Positions 50,529 to 59,520 of a DNA stretch of 64,000 bases are shown here, piece by piece. Below the pieces are notes generated by a model that did no database searches, was not told the DNA's origin, and saw nothing but the letters and a program-made list of their open reading frames with translations. How positions within the stretch are numbered: the stretch's first letter is position 1; each line of letters opens with the position of its first letter. The DNA is from Desulfosarcina ovata subsp. ovata (lineage in GTDB: Bacteria; Desulfobacterota; Desulfobacteria; Desulfobacterales; Desulfosarcinaceae). Location: the NCBI RefSeq assembly GCF_009689005.1, contig NZ_AP021879.1, positions 1,054,001 through 1,118,000 of the forward strand. Reading direction: 5' to 3'. The position numbers were made by a program, and so were the translations under genes.

Positions 50529-51340
50529 TGCTTGAAGAACCCTTTCGCAGCGATTGGAAAGATCAAGATATTTATGAGTTGCTCCGAAACATGGACGGTC
50601 ATGTGTACCGGGAGAAAGAAGGACGGCGCACATTTCGCTTCGAGCATTCCGGTAAAAGCTATTTTGCCAAGGTGTTTTCCGGTATCGGATGGAAAACGTT
50701 AGTTGCCTGTCTGTTGAAATTCCGACGACCGTTTGTCAGCGCTGCAAACGAATGGCGGGCAGTGGAGCGGCTTCACCAACTCGGTATTCCCACGATGCGT
50801 GTAGTAGGCTACGGCAGACGAGGCCGCAATCCGGCAAAGATCGAATCTTTCATCCTCACTGAAGAATTGAAGCCCACAACAAGCCTTGAAGATTATTGCC
50901 GGTATTGGCCATCCAATCCGCCCTCCGCGGCCTTGAAACGGGCGTTGGTGCAACGGGTGGCTGAAGTAGCCAAAACGCTGCATGGCAATGGTATTATTCA
51001 CAGAGATCTGTATATCTGTCATTTTCTTTTGGATATCGCGTGTGCACCGCTGGATGATAATGGGAAATTGGCAAATCTTTTCCTCATCGATCTCCACCGG
51101 GCCACCCAAAACCGGCGCTTAAGAAGGCGCTGGCGGGTCAAGGACGTTGCCGGACTCTATTTTTCCAGCTTGGATATCGGGCTGACCCAACGGGATCGGT
51201 TGCGCTTCATGTCCGTCTATAGCGGCCTGCAATGGCGCGATACGCTCCAATGCCAGCAACGGTTCTGGAAGCAGGTTGAACGTCGGGGAAAGGCGGTATA
51301 TCGTGAATTCCGCCGAAAACATCCGGAATTGTTCGTCTGA
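50522..51340 (+). CDS. waaP: LPS core heptose(I) kinase
   Basis: A 272-residue kinase-fold protein. The WaaP catalytic signature 'HRDLYICHFLL' is at 160-170 and the metal-binding Asp in 'LFLIDLHRA' near 190. An N-terminal Lys at about 50 ('YFAKVF') would contact ATP. WaaP phosphorylates the first inner-core heptose, adding negative charge that divalent cations bridge for outer-membrane stability. It overlaps waaG and is followed by a second kinase-like gene. Confidence 0.92.
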   Translation: MLMLEEPFRSDWKDQDIYELLRNMDGHVYREKEGRRTFRFEHSGKSYFAKVFSGIGWKTLVACLLKFRRPFVSAANEWRAVERLHQLGIPTMRVVGYGRRGRNPAKIESFILTEELKPTTSLEDYCRYWPSNPPSAALKRALVQRVAEVAKTLHGNGIIHRDLYICHFLLDIACAPLDDNGKLANLFLIDLHRATQNRRLRRRWRVKDVAGLYFSSLDIGLTQRDRLRFMSVYSGLQWRDTLQCQQRFWKQVERRGKAVYREFRRKHPELFV

Positions 51341-51401
51341 GACCAGGCCCAACGGAAACGATAAGAAGGGAGTGCTGCTGACTCCAAGAAGGGGGCGCGT
51401 T

Positions 51402-52145
51402 TTGCCAAGTTTCTGGTACGTAAATCCTGCCTTTATCAATACACCGGCCGCCCAGGCATTCGAATCCCTGGAGACAACATGTTCTGCCGAGGGCGAAACC
51501 GTCACCTCCAGTTCGATTAGTAAGGTTACCAAAGTTATTGTTGAAAACCGGTCTTTTTACGTCAAAACCTACTCTGCCGGCGGTAAGAAATTGCGGCGTT
51601 GGATCGGCCGCAGCCGTATCCGCGCCGAATGGGAAAACCTCCTTTTATTTGAAAGTCTCGGCATCCCCATCCCTCCCTTGGTCGCTTGCGGGCATGCAAT
51701 CCGCTACGGTATTTTCCAAAAAGGAGCCATGGTCACCGCAGAATTGCAGGGCACTGCGGACCTCGCTCAATTGTATGCCATCAACCACCGATTGCTGTCG
51801 GATCGGCATTGGGTTGCCGATGTCAGTCACCAGATTGCAGACTACACACGCCGACTGCACCAGCACCGTTTCGGCCACCTCGACCTTAAATGGCGCAATA
51901 TTCTGGTCACGTTGGACGCGGCCCCCCGGGTATTTCTTATCGACTGTCCCAGTGGCCAGATTCGGCGCGGCCCCTTGGCGAACCGCTGGTTCACCAAAGA
52001 CCTGGCCTGTTTGGATATAATTGCCCGAAAATGCCTGTCGCGCACCCAGCGCTTGCGTTTTTATATGGATTACCGTCGCTGCCACAAATTGTTAAGTAAA
52101 GATAAACGTCGAATCCGTAACATTCTTGATTTTTACATTAGGTAG
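51402..52145 (+). CDS. Second LPS-kinase-like protein (InaA/KdkA-related)
   Basis: A 247-residue kinase-fold protein. A Lys in 'SFYVKTYS' (about residue 55) is the likely ATP contact; the catalytic loop is 'FGHLDLKWRNILV', and the metal-binding Asp is in 'VFLIDCPSGQ', where FG is replaced by CP. The TTG at 51402 is preferred for the AGGGGGC 6 nt upstream; a GTG at 51372 would add 10 residues. It follows waaP by about 60 bp. It probably phosphorylates another core sugar, but substrate is unknown. Confidence 0.78.
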   Translation: MPSFWYVNPAFINTPAAQAFESLETTCSAEGETVTSSSISKVTKVIVENRSFYVKTYSAGGKKLRRWIGRSRIRAEWENLLLFESLGIPIPPLVACGHAIRYGIFQKGAMVTAELQGTADLAQLYAINHRLLSDRHWVADVSHQIADYTRRLHQHRFGHLDLKWRNILVTLDAAPRVFLIDCPSGQIRRGPLANRWFTKDLACLDIIARKCLSRTQRLRFYMDYRRCHKLLSKDKRRIRNILDFYIR

Positions 52146-52268
52146 ACTATTTCATGGACGCTAAATGATTTGATTTCTAAATCAAATTTTTTTCCAAGCT
52201 GCCTTTATCAGCCGCTATAACGGCGCAAGCAAGTTTTTTCTGTCGCCAAACGGTTCGTATTGAGAGCG

Positions 52269-53063
52269 CTACCTGTCCAGCGACTCATCTTGGTAAATAT
52301 TTTTGATAGAGACCGATTTAAAGAAGGTATCGATTCTTGATTTTCCCTTTCGGATGGTTTTCTTTCTGGCACCGAGATCAGGTTGAAGTACCATTGTTCC
52401 GTGATTCAAGTGCACGACATAGCGTAACATTTCTTCTACTGAGAGCAACTTGGCTTCAAATCCTGAATTTATTAAACCAAAATGAATATTGCGTCCGGCT
52501 GTTTCATTGGATACAAAATGCAAATTTAATTTTTCCAATATCTTCCGCCTATAAAGAGCACAGTGGCTGCGAATGTAGTAAGGATTATCTTTAGTTCCTG
52601 CTTCCGGTTTTCGCCTAATCATCAAGGCTCTTTCAATTTTTCTAAAAAGGAGTTGCCACGGTGATTTAATCTCCAATTTATATGTCCCTACAGCGGATGC
52701 TTTAGGATCGGTATTTATCTGTTCAAGAAGCCAATCCAGCCATTTTTCATGAACAGGGATAGTATCAGTATGAAATGAAAGGATATAAGGGGCTGAACTT
52801 TCACTAATGCCAATATCCATTGCCTCTTTATGAGCACCGTCAGGGGCAGGGTTGATATTCCCAGTTCGTTCAATGAGTTTAATCCAATCAACCTGCCTTA
52901 GATAATCAAGAGACGGATCGTCACCGGAGCCATTATCAATGACAACTACTTCATAAGGCAGTTGTGTAAAGAACCTAATAGAACGAAGGCATAATTTAAC
53001 CAAGGATTCTGTCTTGTAGTGGGGTATAATAATAGAAACTTTTGGTTCTGCGTTATCATTCAT
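52269..53063 (-). CDS. GT2-family glycosyltransferase
   Basis: A 264-residue GT-A enzyme. 'KVSIIIPHYKTESLVKLCLRS' and 'YEVVVIDNGSGDDPSLDYL' form the nucleotide-binding half, and 'YILSFHTDTIPVHEKWLDWLL' holds a DxD-like metal site (HTD). An 'H' near 'YVVHLNHGTM' could be the catalytic-base region. Length and order match rhamnosyl- or glucosyl-type GT2 enzymes. It is markedly AT-richer than waaP and lies on the opposite strand, as do the next two genes. Confidence 0.85.
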   Translation of the reverse strand: MNDNAEPKVSIIIPHYKTESLVKLCLRSIRFFTQLPYEVVVIDNGSGDDPSLDYLRQVDWIKLIERTGNINPAPDGAHKEAMDIGISESSAPYILSFHTDTIPVHEKWLDWLLEQINTDPKASAVGTYKLEIKSPWQLLFRKIERALMIRRKPEAGTKDNPYYIRSHCALYRRKILEKLNLHFVSNETAGRNIHFGLINSGFEAKLLSVEEMLRYVVHLNHGTMVLQPDLGARKKTIRKGKSRIDTFFKSVSIKNIYQDESLDR

Positions 53064-53144
53064 AATCGCATCCTATTAATGATTATTTTGAAACAACCCT
53101 AATGAACAATACAGAAATCCTTATCCTTTCAATATTATTAAGTT

Positions 53145-54086
53145 TTAAGAAGGAAATTTTCGAATAAACCGGTTTTTCAACTTTAATATAGCATAGAATT
53201 GCATGCGAATATATTTCGATAAATAACGCCATTTGAACAAGACCCAAAAAGATCGCCTTAAAGCCATTTTGTAGTAATGTTTGGCCTCATCATATCTTCT
53301 GGACTTGTAAAGCATTCTAAAAATAGATAAGCATCGATGTACATAAAAAGAAGACTTCAATCTAAAATATTCGGATGGTAGTATCGTTTTATCAAATATT
53401 TCATCGACAGCGAGCAGCCCAGATTCTTTTGCAAAATGATGATTATGACGCAGGCTATCATCGTGATGATACATGCTAATAAGCGGTGCATCAACAGTGA
53501 TAATATTGCAGTTTGCAATTAGGTGGGCAAAAACGCTGAGGTCTTCGCTATGACGCAAATGTTCGGGGAATTTAATATTTTCCAATATGGATTTCTTTAC
53601 TATGAACCGACCACAGGATATAGGAAATTTATTGTTTAAAAGAGCCTTAAAATTATTGAACCTACTCTCTTTCACAATAGGAGCTGGCCGATATTTTTTG
53701 TGATGTGAAGGTGTAACAGAAAAACAACCTCCGATAATCATGTCAATATCAGGAAATTGTTTGATTTTATCCGTAAGAAGTTCAACAGCATTTTTCTGCA
53801 AACTGTCATCGGCATCCAACAGCAATATATATTCCCCCGTAGCAGATTTAATTCCAAAATTTCTGGCAGATGCAGGGCCGCCGTTTTCTTTTTTTAGGTA
53901 TTTTATATGCTCATTACAAGTTAGCAGATAGTTATCTAATAATAGTTTTTCAGTATTATCAGTAGAACCATCATCGACAATAATGGTTTCCCCGGGCAAT
54001 ACCGTTTGGTTAAGGATTGAATCGATTGCACGACGGATAAAATGACCATAGTTATATGTCGGTATAACCACAGAAATTGATGTCAA
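53145..54086 (-). CDS. GT2-family glycosyltransferase
   Basis: A 313-residue GT-A enzyme with 'ISVVIPTYNYGHFIRRAIDSIL', 'TIIVDDGSTDNTEKLL', and the metal-binding 'YILLLDADDSLQKNAVELL'. 'RHSEDLSVFAHLIANC' contains the ED motif with the probable catalytic Asp. Such enzymes add single sugars from NDP donors to LPS core, O-antigen or exopolysaccharide. AT-rich like its neighbours; separated from the two-domain kinase by about 110 bp. Confidence 0.87.
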   Translation of the reverse strand: MTSISVVIPTYNYGHFIRRAIDSILNQTVLPGETIIVDDGSTDNTEKLLLDNYLLTCNEHIKYLKKENGGPASARNFGIKSATGEYILLLDADDSLQKNAVELLTDKIKQFPDIDMIIGGCFSVTPSHHKKYRPAPIVKESRFNNFKALLNNKFPISCGRFIVKKSILENIKFPEHLRHSEDLSVFAHLIANCNIITVDAPLISMYHHDDSLRHNHHFAKESGLLAVDEIFDKTILPSEYFRLKSSFYVHRCLSIFRMLYKSRRYDEAKHYYKMALRRSFWVLFKWRYLSKYIRMQFYAILKLKNRFIRKFPS

Positions 54087-54199
54087 TTGTAGATCCTTTT
54101 TCTACCATTTAATTAAAAAATGGTGTTTTATCTGTGATGAAGATGAAATATATTCGGTTGATTATTCTACAAAAGTTGTTTATTGAACATAAGCATTCT

Positions 54200-55633
54200 T
54201 TATGACAAAGGAGAAAACATTTTTTTTATTTTCGGATGCTCCGACCAGTTTCTCATGAATCGGTCTACATCCTTGCGGTGTGCTCTGTTAGAGAGAACAT
54301 TGTTTTTATAGATAACCATGCTGTCGAGATCTATTAAATATGGATTGTTATAATAAATCAAAATATTCGTAGCTTTCATATCCCCATGCCTCACCCTCAA
54401 TAATTCCAGCTGATTGAATATTCCGACAACCTTTTGGGCCATAATTTTCTTATCTTTGAAAGCGGGATCAATAAAATAATCCAAGGCATTTATTCCATCG
54501 ATGTACTCACAAACCAGATACGATTTTCCTCTAAAAGGCCCAATTCTCATCTCCTTCATTGCGATCGGTCGGGCGGTTTTGATACCATTATTTATTAGGT
54601 AATGAGCCGCACCCCATGAACGATCCGCATAACTTTTTTTAAATGCATGTCTGAAACCGCGAAAAATATTTTTTGCATTGTATCGTTTTATAACAAGGTC
54701 CATACCATCAACAGTCAAACGAACGACGGTTGTTGAATTACCGTTCTTAAGCATGATCATTTCAGGTGAATCGAAAGCAATGTCCGGGTTGCCTAAAAAT
54801 GATTCCATGGACTTGGTATAATGATCCCTTTTGCAAAGCACAAATGACGAGAATGATTTTCTACAAACTGTTTCTGTGGATTCCCTATAATTTTTTTTTA
54901 AATAACCCTTAGATACAATTCTCCGCCTTTTATCAATACTCTTTTTCAAGAATATTTCCGATCTTTCTTTACTTTTCAAAAATCGAACGGAGAAATAAAT
55001 ATCGACAAGTTCCTTTAGCAAAGCCATGTCCTGAATATTTAGTTGAGCAAAAATAACCGCCAAATTTCTCAGGCTCTTCTTTGTACCGAGCGGAAATCCC
55101 ATGTTTCCTTTCTTCATCGAAGAACCGTCGATGGCATACAGGATTTTCTCCTTAACAAGAAAATTATCAAGATGGAGATCGCTGTGAATAATCCCGGCTT
55201 CATGAAATCTGGCAATCAACTTAACAAGTTTCTTTAAATATTCATGGTATCGATTCGAATCTTGGTCTGAAAGCAAAACATCAGAAAGCATTTTTGAAGG
55301 ATGGATATATTCAAAGATGACAACTTTTATCCTACCTTCAATGGTCGATCCGCTATAAACAATTTCGGCAGTCGCTATGTTGGCCGAGTCCAACATTTTT
55401 TTGCCTGCGATTTCCTTTTTTGCATATATCCCGGCTTTGAAAAATGCGAGGAACAGCTTGGCTACCACGAGTTTTCCATGCCACCGGGAAAGCAAGACAG
55501 CACGCTTTCCGGGAACGAGTCGAAGAAGCTCTAAGCACTCTAACAACGCATCGCTGCCATTTAACTCCAAATTAAATGGCGTGGTGATTTTTTTTCCGTG
55601 GATAATAATCGCGCGTTTATTGATATGATCCAT
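54200..55633 (-). CDS. Tandem two-domain LPS-kinase-like protein
   Basis: A 477-residue cytoplasmic protein with two kinase-fold halves. In the first, a Lys in 'LVVAKLFL', catalytic loop 'HSDLHLDNFLV' (about 150-160) and 'YAIDGSS' are visible. In the second, 'LVIKRYN', 'HGDMKATNILI' (about 416-426) and 'YLIDLDSM' are visible. Both keep the HxD...N loop and a metal-binding Asp, so both may be active. WaaP/KdkA-type kinases are usually single ~240-residue domains. The ATG at 55633 is chosen over a TTG at 55651; neither has a good ribosome-binding site. The gene is AT-rich and on the minus strand within the envelope locus. Confidence 0.75.
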   Translation of the reverse strand: MDHINKRAIIIHGKKITTPFNLELNGSDALLECLELLRLVPGKRAVLLSRWHGKLVVAKLFLAFFKAGIYAKKEIAGKKMLDSANIATAEIVYSGSTIEGRIKVVIFEYIHPSKMLSDVLLSDQDSNRYHEYLKKLVKLIARFHEAGIIHSDLHLDNFLVKEKILYAIDGSSMKKGNMGFPLGTKKSLRNLAVIFAQLNIQDMALLKELVDIYFSVRFLKSKERSEIFLKKSIDKRRRIVSKGYLKKNYRESTETVCRKSFSSFVLCKRDHYTKSMESFLGNPDIAFDSPEMIMLKNGNSTTVVRLTVDGMDLVIKRYNAKNIFRGFRHAFKKSYADRSWGAAHYLINNGIKTARPIAMKEMRIGPFRGKSYLVCEYIDGINALDYFIDPAFKDKKIMAQKVVGIFNQLELLRVRHGDMKATNILIYYNNPYLIDLDSMVIYKNNVLSNRAHRKDVDRFMRNWSEHPKIKKMFSPLS

Positions 55634-55686
55634 TGGAAGTAAGAAAAGCAAATTTATATTTTTTAAAGAGGGGGGCTCAAAATTTA

Positions 55687-57219
55687 TTAGGGATTGGCGA
55701 TTTTTACAATAACGACACGGCGCCCCTCCTTGTTTTTCATTGTCTTTATCGGTGTCAGGTTCGCGGCAGCCAAACGCGACCTAACATTTTCGTAATCCTT
55801 GGGGTATACCTTCAAGGCAATATAATCGCCTGGTCCCCAGAACCCTTTTTTACTCTTTTCGAGCACATCGAATTGCTTGTATTTTCGCTTGGCATAATAG
55901 GCAAGTTTCACTTCATTGGTATACAGGCTTGCATCAGGTGGCATATGTGTTTTTAACCAGGTCCCAGCATCAAGAATGTAGGAATCCAGCCCGCGAGGTG
56001 GAATAAGGATATAAACAAACATGACCAACAGCCATGCCGCCATTAGCGGGAAGATAATTTTTATTCGTGAAAACCCTTTTGGCCGGTTTTGCCAGAGTTG
56101 GAAAATGTGATGAACGCTGAAAGGCACCCAGAGAAGAAGCAGCAAAATGGAGGGCATTAAAAACCGGTGGGACAGGATAAACTTCTGATATAGATACACA
56201 GCCGGAATCACAAGAGACAACAACACATAGACATAAATCACTTTTTTACTGCCACCTGCATCCGGGAATACTGCTTTGCCAATTCCATAACCCAATAGCA
56301 AGACGTGAAGCGGATAAAGCGCGGTAATGAATTGATAAAAAAAGATCCCGGCCAGTCCGCTGATAATCATGATACGGCTAAATTTTGTCAAATAAGGAGG
56401 CAACAATTGTCCAGTGGCAATGGCCGCCTTTGCGTTCAGGTTCTCGTTCACCATTGCCAGACCGTTGGTTAACTGCTTCAAAAATTCACCAAAACGACTC
56501 AGCGGGAAGGGGGGGGCCCCAACACGGGTCAACTCCCATATCCCCCCCAGCAGAATAAAAACCAGGAACAAACCATATGGCTTCAACAGACCACCCAATC
56601 GGCCCCATGCCCCCGTGCCCGTCCGGAAAAGCAAAACCAATGGCGAAAAGAACATGAGCACAAAACCTTCCGGTCGAAAAAGCGCCGCCATCGTGATGAA
56701 GAATCCCCAGCCCAGGGCATGACGAAAATACAACTGGTGATAATATCGCATCATTTGGACCAAGGATAAAAGCAAGAAGGCCCAGTAACCATAGTCGCGA
56801 CTGATGTAATGATGATAGTGCTGCAGACGCGGATGGCTGAGAACGATAATGGATCCCAGAACCTGAACACTTTTGCTGGCCCCCATTTCCTTGAGTATGG
56901 TGATGAAAGAGGTAACAACAACAGCACACAGGAGTGCATTCAACGCATGCGCGGTGAGTTCCATAGGCAGATGGGTCAGTTTACCAACCAGTGCGATAGC
57001 GATGGGATAAAACGGCCACCGATAAACGGACATTGCTTCATCCAGCCCCTTGTCCGCAAACGCTTCGGCGGCTTCTAAATAAAGGATGCCATCTTTGTTA
57101 AACGTATTCGGCTTGTTCACGGCGATAAACACAACCACCAGGGCAATTACCGCCGCAAGAAGTCGCACATCTTCCATCCGACGGAAAAACGCAACACTGC
57201 CCTGAACAAAACGATCCAT
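55687..57219 (-). CDS. GT39-like membrane glycosyltransferase
   Basis: A 510-residue polytopic membrane protein with about ten hydrophobic segments followed by a soluble periplasmic tail of about 100 residues. The N-terminal loop 'NKPNTFNKDGILYLEAAEAFADKG' has the acidic residue arrangement of ArnT/PMT-type transferases, which use polyprenyl-phosphate sugar donors. 'HYHHYISRDYGYWAFLLL' in a later loop also fits. It could glycosylate lipid A or core on the periplasmic side. The pairing with an acyltransferase gene downstream on the same strand supports an LPS role; substrate is not known. Confidence 0.77.
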   Translation of the reverse strand: MDRFVQGSVAFFRRMEDVRLLAAVIALVVVFIAVNKPNTFNKDGILYLEAAEAFADKGLDEAMSVYRWPFYPIAIALVGKLTHLPMELTAHALNALLCAVVVTSFITILKEMGASKSVQVLGSIIVLSHPRLQHYHHYISRDYGYWAFLLLSLVQMMRYYHQLYFRHALGWGFFITMAALFRPEGFVLMFFSPLVLLFRTGTGAWGRLGGLLKPYGLFLVFILLGGIWELTRVGAPPFPLSRFGEFLKQLTNGLAMVNENLNAKAAIATGQLLPPYLTKFSRIMIISGLAGIFFYQFITALYPLHVLLLGYGIGKAVFPDAGGSKKVIYVYVLLSLVIPAVYLYQKFILSHRFLMPSILLLLLWVPFSVHHIFQLWQNRPKGFSRIKIIFPLMAAWLLVMFVYILIPPRGLDSYILDAGTWLKTHMPPDASLYTNEVKLAYYAKRKYKQFDVLEKSKKGFWGPGDYIALKVYPKDYENVRSRLAAANLTPIKTMKNKEGRRVVIVKIANP

Positions 57220-57284
57220 TAAGCTACTCCGGGAAAAAAGACATGTTGTCCATTAAATAAATGAGGCTTTTTCAGAATTTGCGA

Positions 57285-58211
57285 TTATGGTTTGGCCATC
57301 CGCATCGCTCGTTTTTTTGCACGGCGTTTTTGTCGGACCAAAAGATCCTTGTATAAATGGGGATAATACTTTTTCCACCGTTTGTGACACCAAAACCATT
57401 GATCGGGATATGCCCGGACAGCTTTTTCGATGGCATGGGTCATCGTCTGGGTGTTAGCTTGCAAGTCGGATTTGATATCAGCCGTTTTTTGAAGATTCAA
57501 AGGCGGTTCCATCACGAAAGTCAAGTCACCGTTCTTTTCTCTGATGCAGTAGGTCGGAAAAACCGGTACGCCATAACGGCGTGCCATCAATGCCACTGCA
57601 GGCGTGGTTGAGACCGTGCGCCCCATGAAATCGACATCCACCCCATCCTTGTGCTTGGGTTCCTGGTCAATCATCAATCCCACGACCGAGCCTTGACGCA
57701 AGGCTTGCTTAAGATGAGGCAGGGCGTTTTTCTTATTGATCGTCACATTGCCAAAACGCGTCCGGAATCGATTAAGCCAACGGTCGATCACACGAAATTC
57801 AATGGGCCGGACCACCAGGACCATCGGCTGCTTCATGTAGCAGGAGCAAAACAGGAGCCCCATTTCCCAGTTTCCCAGGTGGGCTGAGATCACAATCGCT
57901 CCGCCGGAATTTTCAAAGGCCTTTAGTACGTTATCTTCACCACGAACCTTGACAGCATCCAGGATCTGCCGTCGGGTGAAACAGCTGATCTGCAATATGC
58001 TGAAAAAGGTGGCCCCCAAATTCTGGAATACCTGTCCCGCAAGCTGGCGAATCGTCCCCCGGGACCACAGGGGGTTGGTAAATTTCAGATTGGTGTTAAC
58101 GATGCTGCGATGCCGCCCATCTAAAAAGTAAGCGAGCATTCCCAAGCATCGTCCTACCCAGATCACATGTCTGGTGGGAATCCTTGAAAGTATTTTTTTT
58201 AAAAGGCTCAT
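57285..58211 (-). CDS. LpxL/HtrB-type lipid A acyltransferase
   Basis: A 308-residue membrane-bound acyltransferase. The catalytic HX4(D/E) motif appears as 'SAHLGNWEMG', followed by 'VRPIEFRVIDRWLNRFRTRFG' and 'GSVVGLMIDQEPKHKDGVDVDFMGR', all typical of late acyltransferases. It would add a secondary acyl chain to Kdo2-lipid IVA or an equivalent. The ATG at 58211 fits the family start ('MSLLKKILSRI') with GGGAT upstream. Acyl-chain specificity cannot be inferred. Confidence 0.88.
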   Translation of the reverse strand: MSLLKKILSRIPTRHVIWVGRCLGMLAYFLDGRHRSIVNTNLKFTNPLWSRGTIRQLAGQVFQNLGATFFSILQISCFTRRQILDAVKVRGEDNVLKAFENSGGAIVISAHLGNWEMGLLFCSCYMKQPMVLVVRPIEFRVIDRWLNRFRTRFGNVTINKKNALPHLKQALRQGSVVGLMIDQEPKHKDGVDVDFMGRTVSTTPAVALMARRYGVPVFPTYCIREKNGDLTFVMEPPLNLQKTADIKSDLQANTQTMTHAIEKAVRAYPDQWFWCHKRWKKYYPHLYKDLLVRQKRRAKKRAMRMAKP

Positions 58212-58794
58212 AACATCCCATCGTGTTATAATGATTCTATTTTGTTTCAATTGGTTATTGATGGCACCTTCTATCTTAAGAAGTGCTGTGTTCCTACGAA
58301 TATTATAAAAAATGGGTCGTCTCAGCACAATGGAATTTCGTTTTGAAGACCGCTATTTAAAAAGCGCTACTCTGATTATCCCAAAGGCTTCCAGGTGTCA
58401 ATATTGGGCTGCCAACCCAATAGATTAGATACCTTGAGACAATAGTGTAAAAAAACCGCTGGAATATTGTGGTTTTCCGACCAGGTTGCAGAGCGGGCAC
58501 TGGTTCAGTTCAATAGGTAATTTAGATGGGGGCGTGCCAATTTACCCTTTCATAACAGATAGTTGTGCTCAATAGGACGGGTTTTTCAGATCTGCCATAA
58601 TATGTTGATATTATTGAATCACCTATTCAACTGAACCAGTGCCGCAAAGCGGCCCGGACTTTTTATTCCCACCCTTTGCTTGGCTTCTTCCTAAAACAAT
58701 CGAGTGGCTGCATGCTTGACAGTCCCTGCTCCGTTCTCCTATAAGGCCTAAACTTCGATTCATTATTTTCAACCAACCACTGTGGTCCATAAGC
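58212..58794. other. Intergenic with a MITE-like element
   Basis: 583 bp between the divergent acyltransferase and kdkA-like genes. A terminal-inverted-repeat element fills 58496-58643; the rest shows no gene. Confidence 0.55.
58496..58643. mobile_element. 148-bp MITE-like element with imperfect terminal repeats
   Basis: The ends are GGCACTGGTTCAGTTCAATAGGT and its near-complement ACCTATTCAACTGAACCAGTGCC, matching over about 23 bp with one mismatch. Immediately outside lie GCAGAGCG (58488-58495) and GCAAAGCG (58644-58651), an 8-bp direct repeat with one mismatch that looks like a target-site duplication. The interior has no transposase or recognisable gene, so movement would depend on a transposase elsewhere. 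8-bp duplications are made by several IS families; the parent is not identified. Confidence 0.72.
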
Positions 58795-59520
58795 ATGTTC
58801 AAAGCCCTTACCGACGACGCCTATGCAATCTGCGCAGCGCGCCCGCTTTCCGACAAGCAGGTGGCACTTTTGGGTCGCCTCTTCCGTCAACCGATCCAGC
58901 CGTCATCGTCCGCACTTGAAGGAAGGTGCTCTGTCCGCTTTACACACCTGGATCAGATTGGAAACATAGCCGTCAAGTACTATACCCGCGGCGGAATCAT
59001 TCGATATTTTCTCAAAAAGAGATACATCCGATGGGGTCCCACCCGTTCCCAAAGGGAATTTGATCTATTTCAAAAAGTTAGAAGTTTGGGAATCAGTGCA
59101 CCAGAGCCCATTGCCTATGCGCACCAGGGTCGTCTCTTTTACCAGGCTTGGCTGGTCACGCGGGCCGTCGAGGGTCACAAAACGCTAGCCCAGCTCTGTC
59201 TCACAGATGAAATCGGCGCCGGAAGGTTGATGACCACAGTCTGCGTCCAGATAAACAAACTCATCGTTCACGGCATCCTGCATGTGGATTTGCATCCGGG
59301 AAACATTTTGGTGAATCCGGAGGGCCGGGTTTATTTCATCGATTTCGACAAAGCCCGACTGTATAAAAGCAGCCGTGGGTTAAAGGAAAAGTATCTGCGT
59401 CGCTGGCAGCGTGCGGTCGTTAAGCACGACCTGCCTGCGTCTCTTTATCACAGACTGGCAGAAGAATTTGAAAAAATTATCGAACCAACGGAACCAAGGA
59501 AACCCGATCATGTACCGTAA
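58795..59520 (+). CDS. kdkA: Kdo kinase-like protein
   Basis: A 241-residue kinase-fold protein of the KdkA/RfaY group. Motifs are 'IAVKYYTRGG' (ATP-contact Lys near 61), the catalytic loop 'HVDLHPGNILV' at 163-173, and 'YFIDFDKAR' at 180-188. KdkA phosphorylates Kdo in lipid A of Haemophilus and others that have a single Kdo. The next gene starts 11 bp before this one ends, so translation is coupled to a GT9 heptosyltransferase-like gene. Exact substrate is inferred, not proven. Confidence 0.85.
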   Translation: MFKALTDDAYAICAARPLSDKQVALLGRLFRQPIQPSSSALEGRCSVRFTHLDQIGNIAVKYYTRGGIIRYFLKKRYIRWGPTRSQREFDLFQKVRSLGISAPEPIAYAHQGRLFYQAWLVTRAVEGHKTLAQLCLTDEIGAGRLMTTVCVQINKLIVHGILHVDLHPGNILVNPEGRVYFIDFDKARLYKSSRGLKEKYLRRWQRAVVKHDLPASLYHRLAEEFEKIIEPTEPRKPDHVP

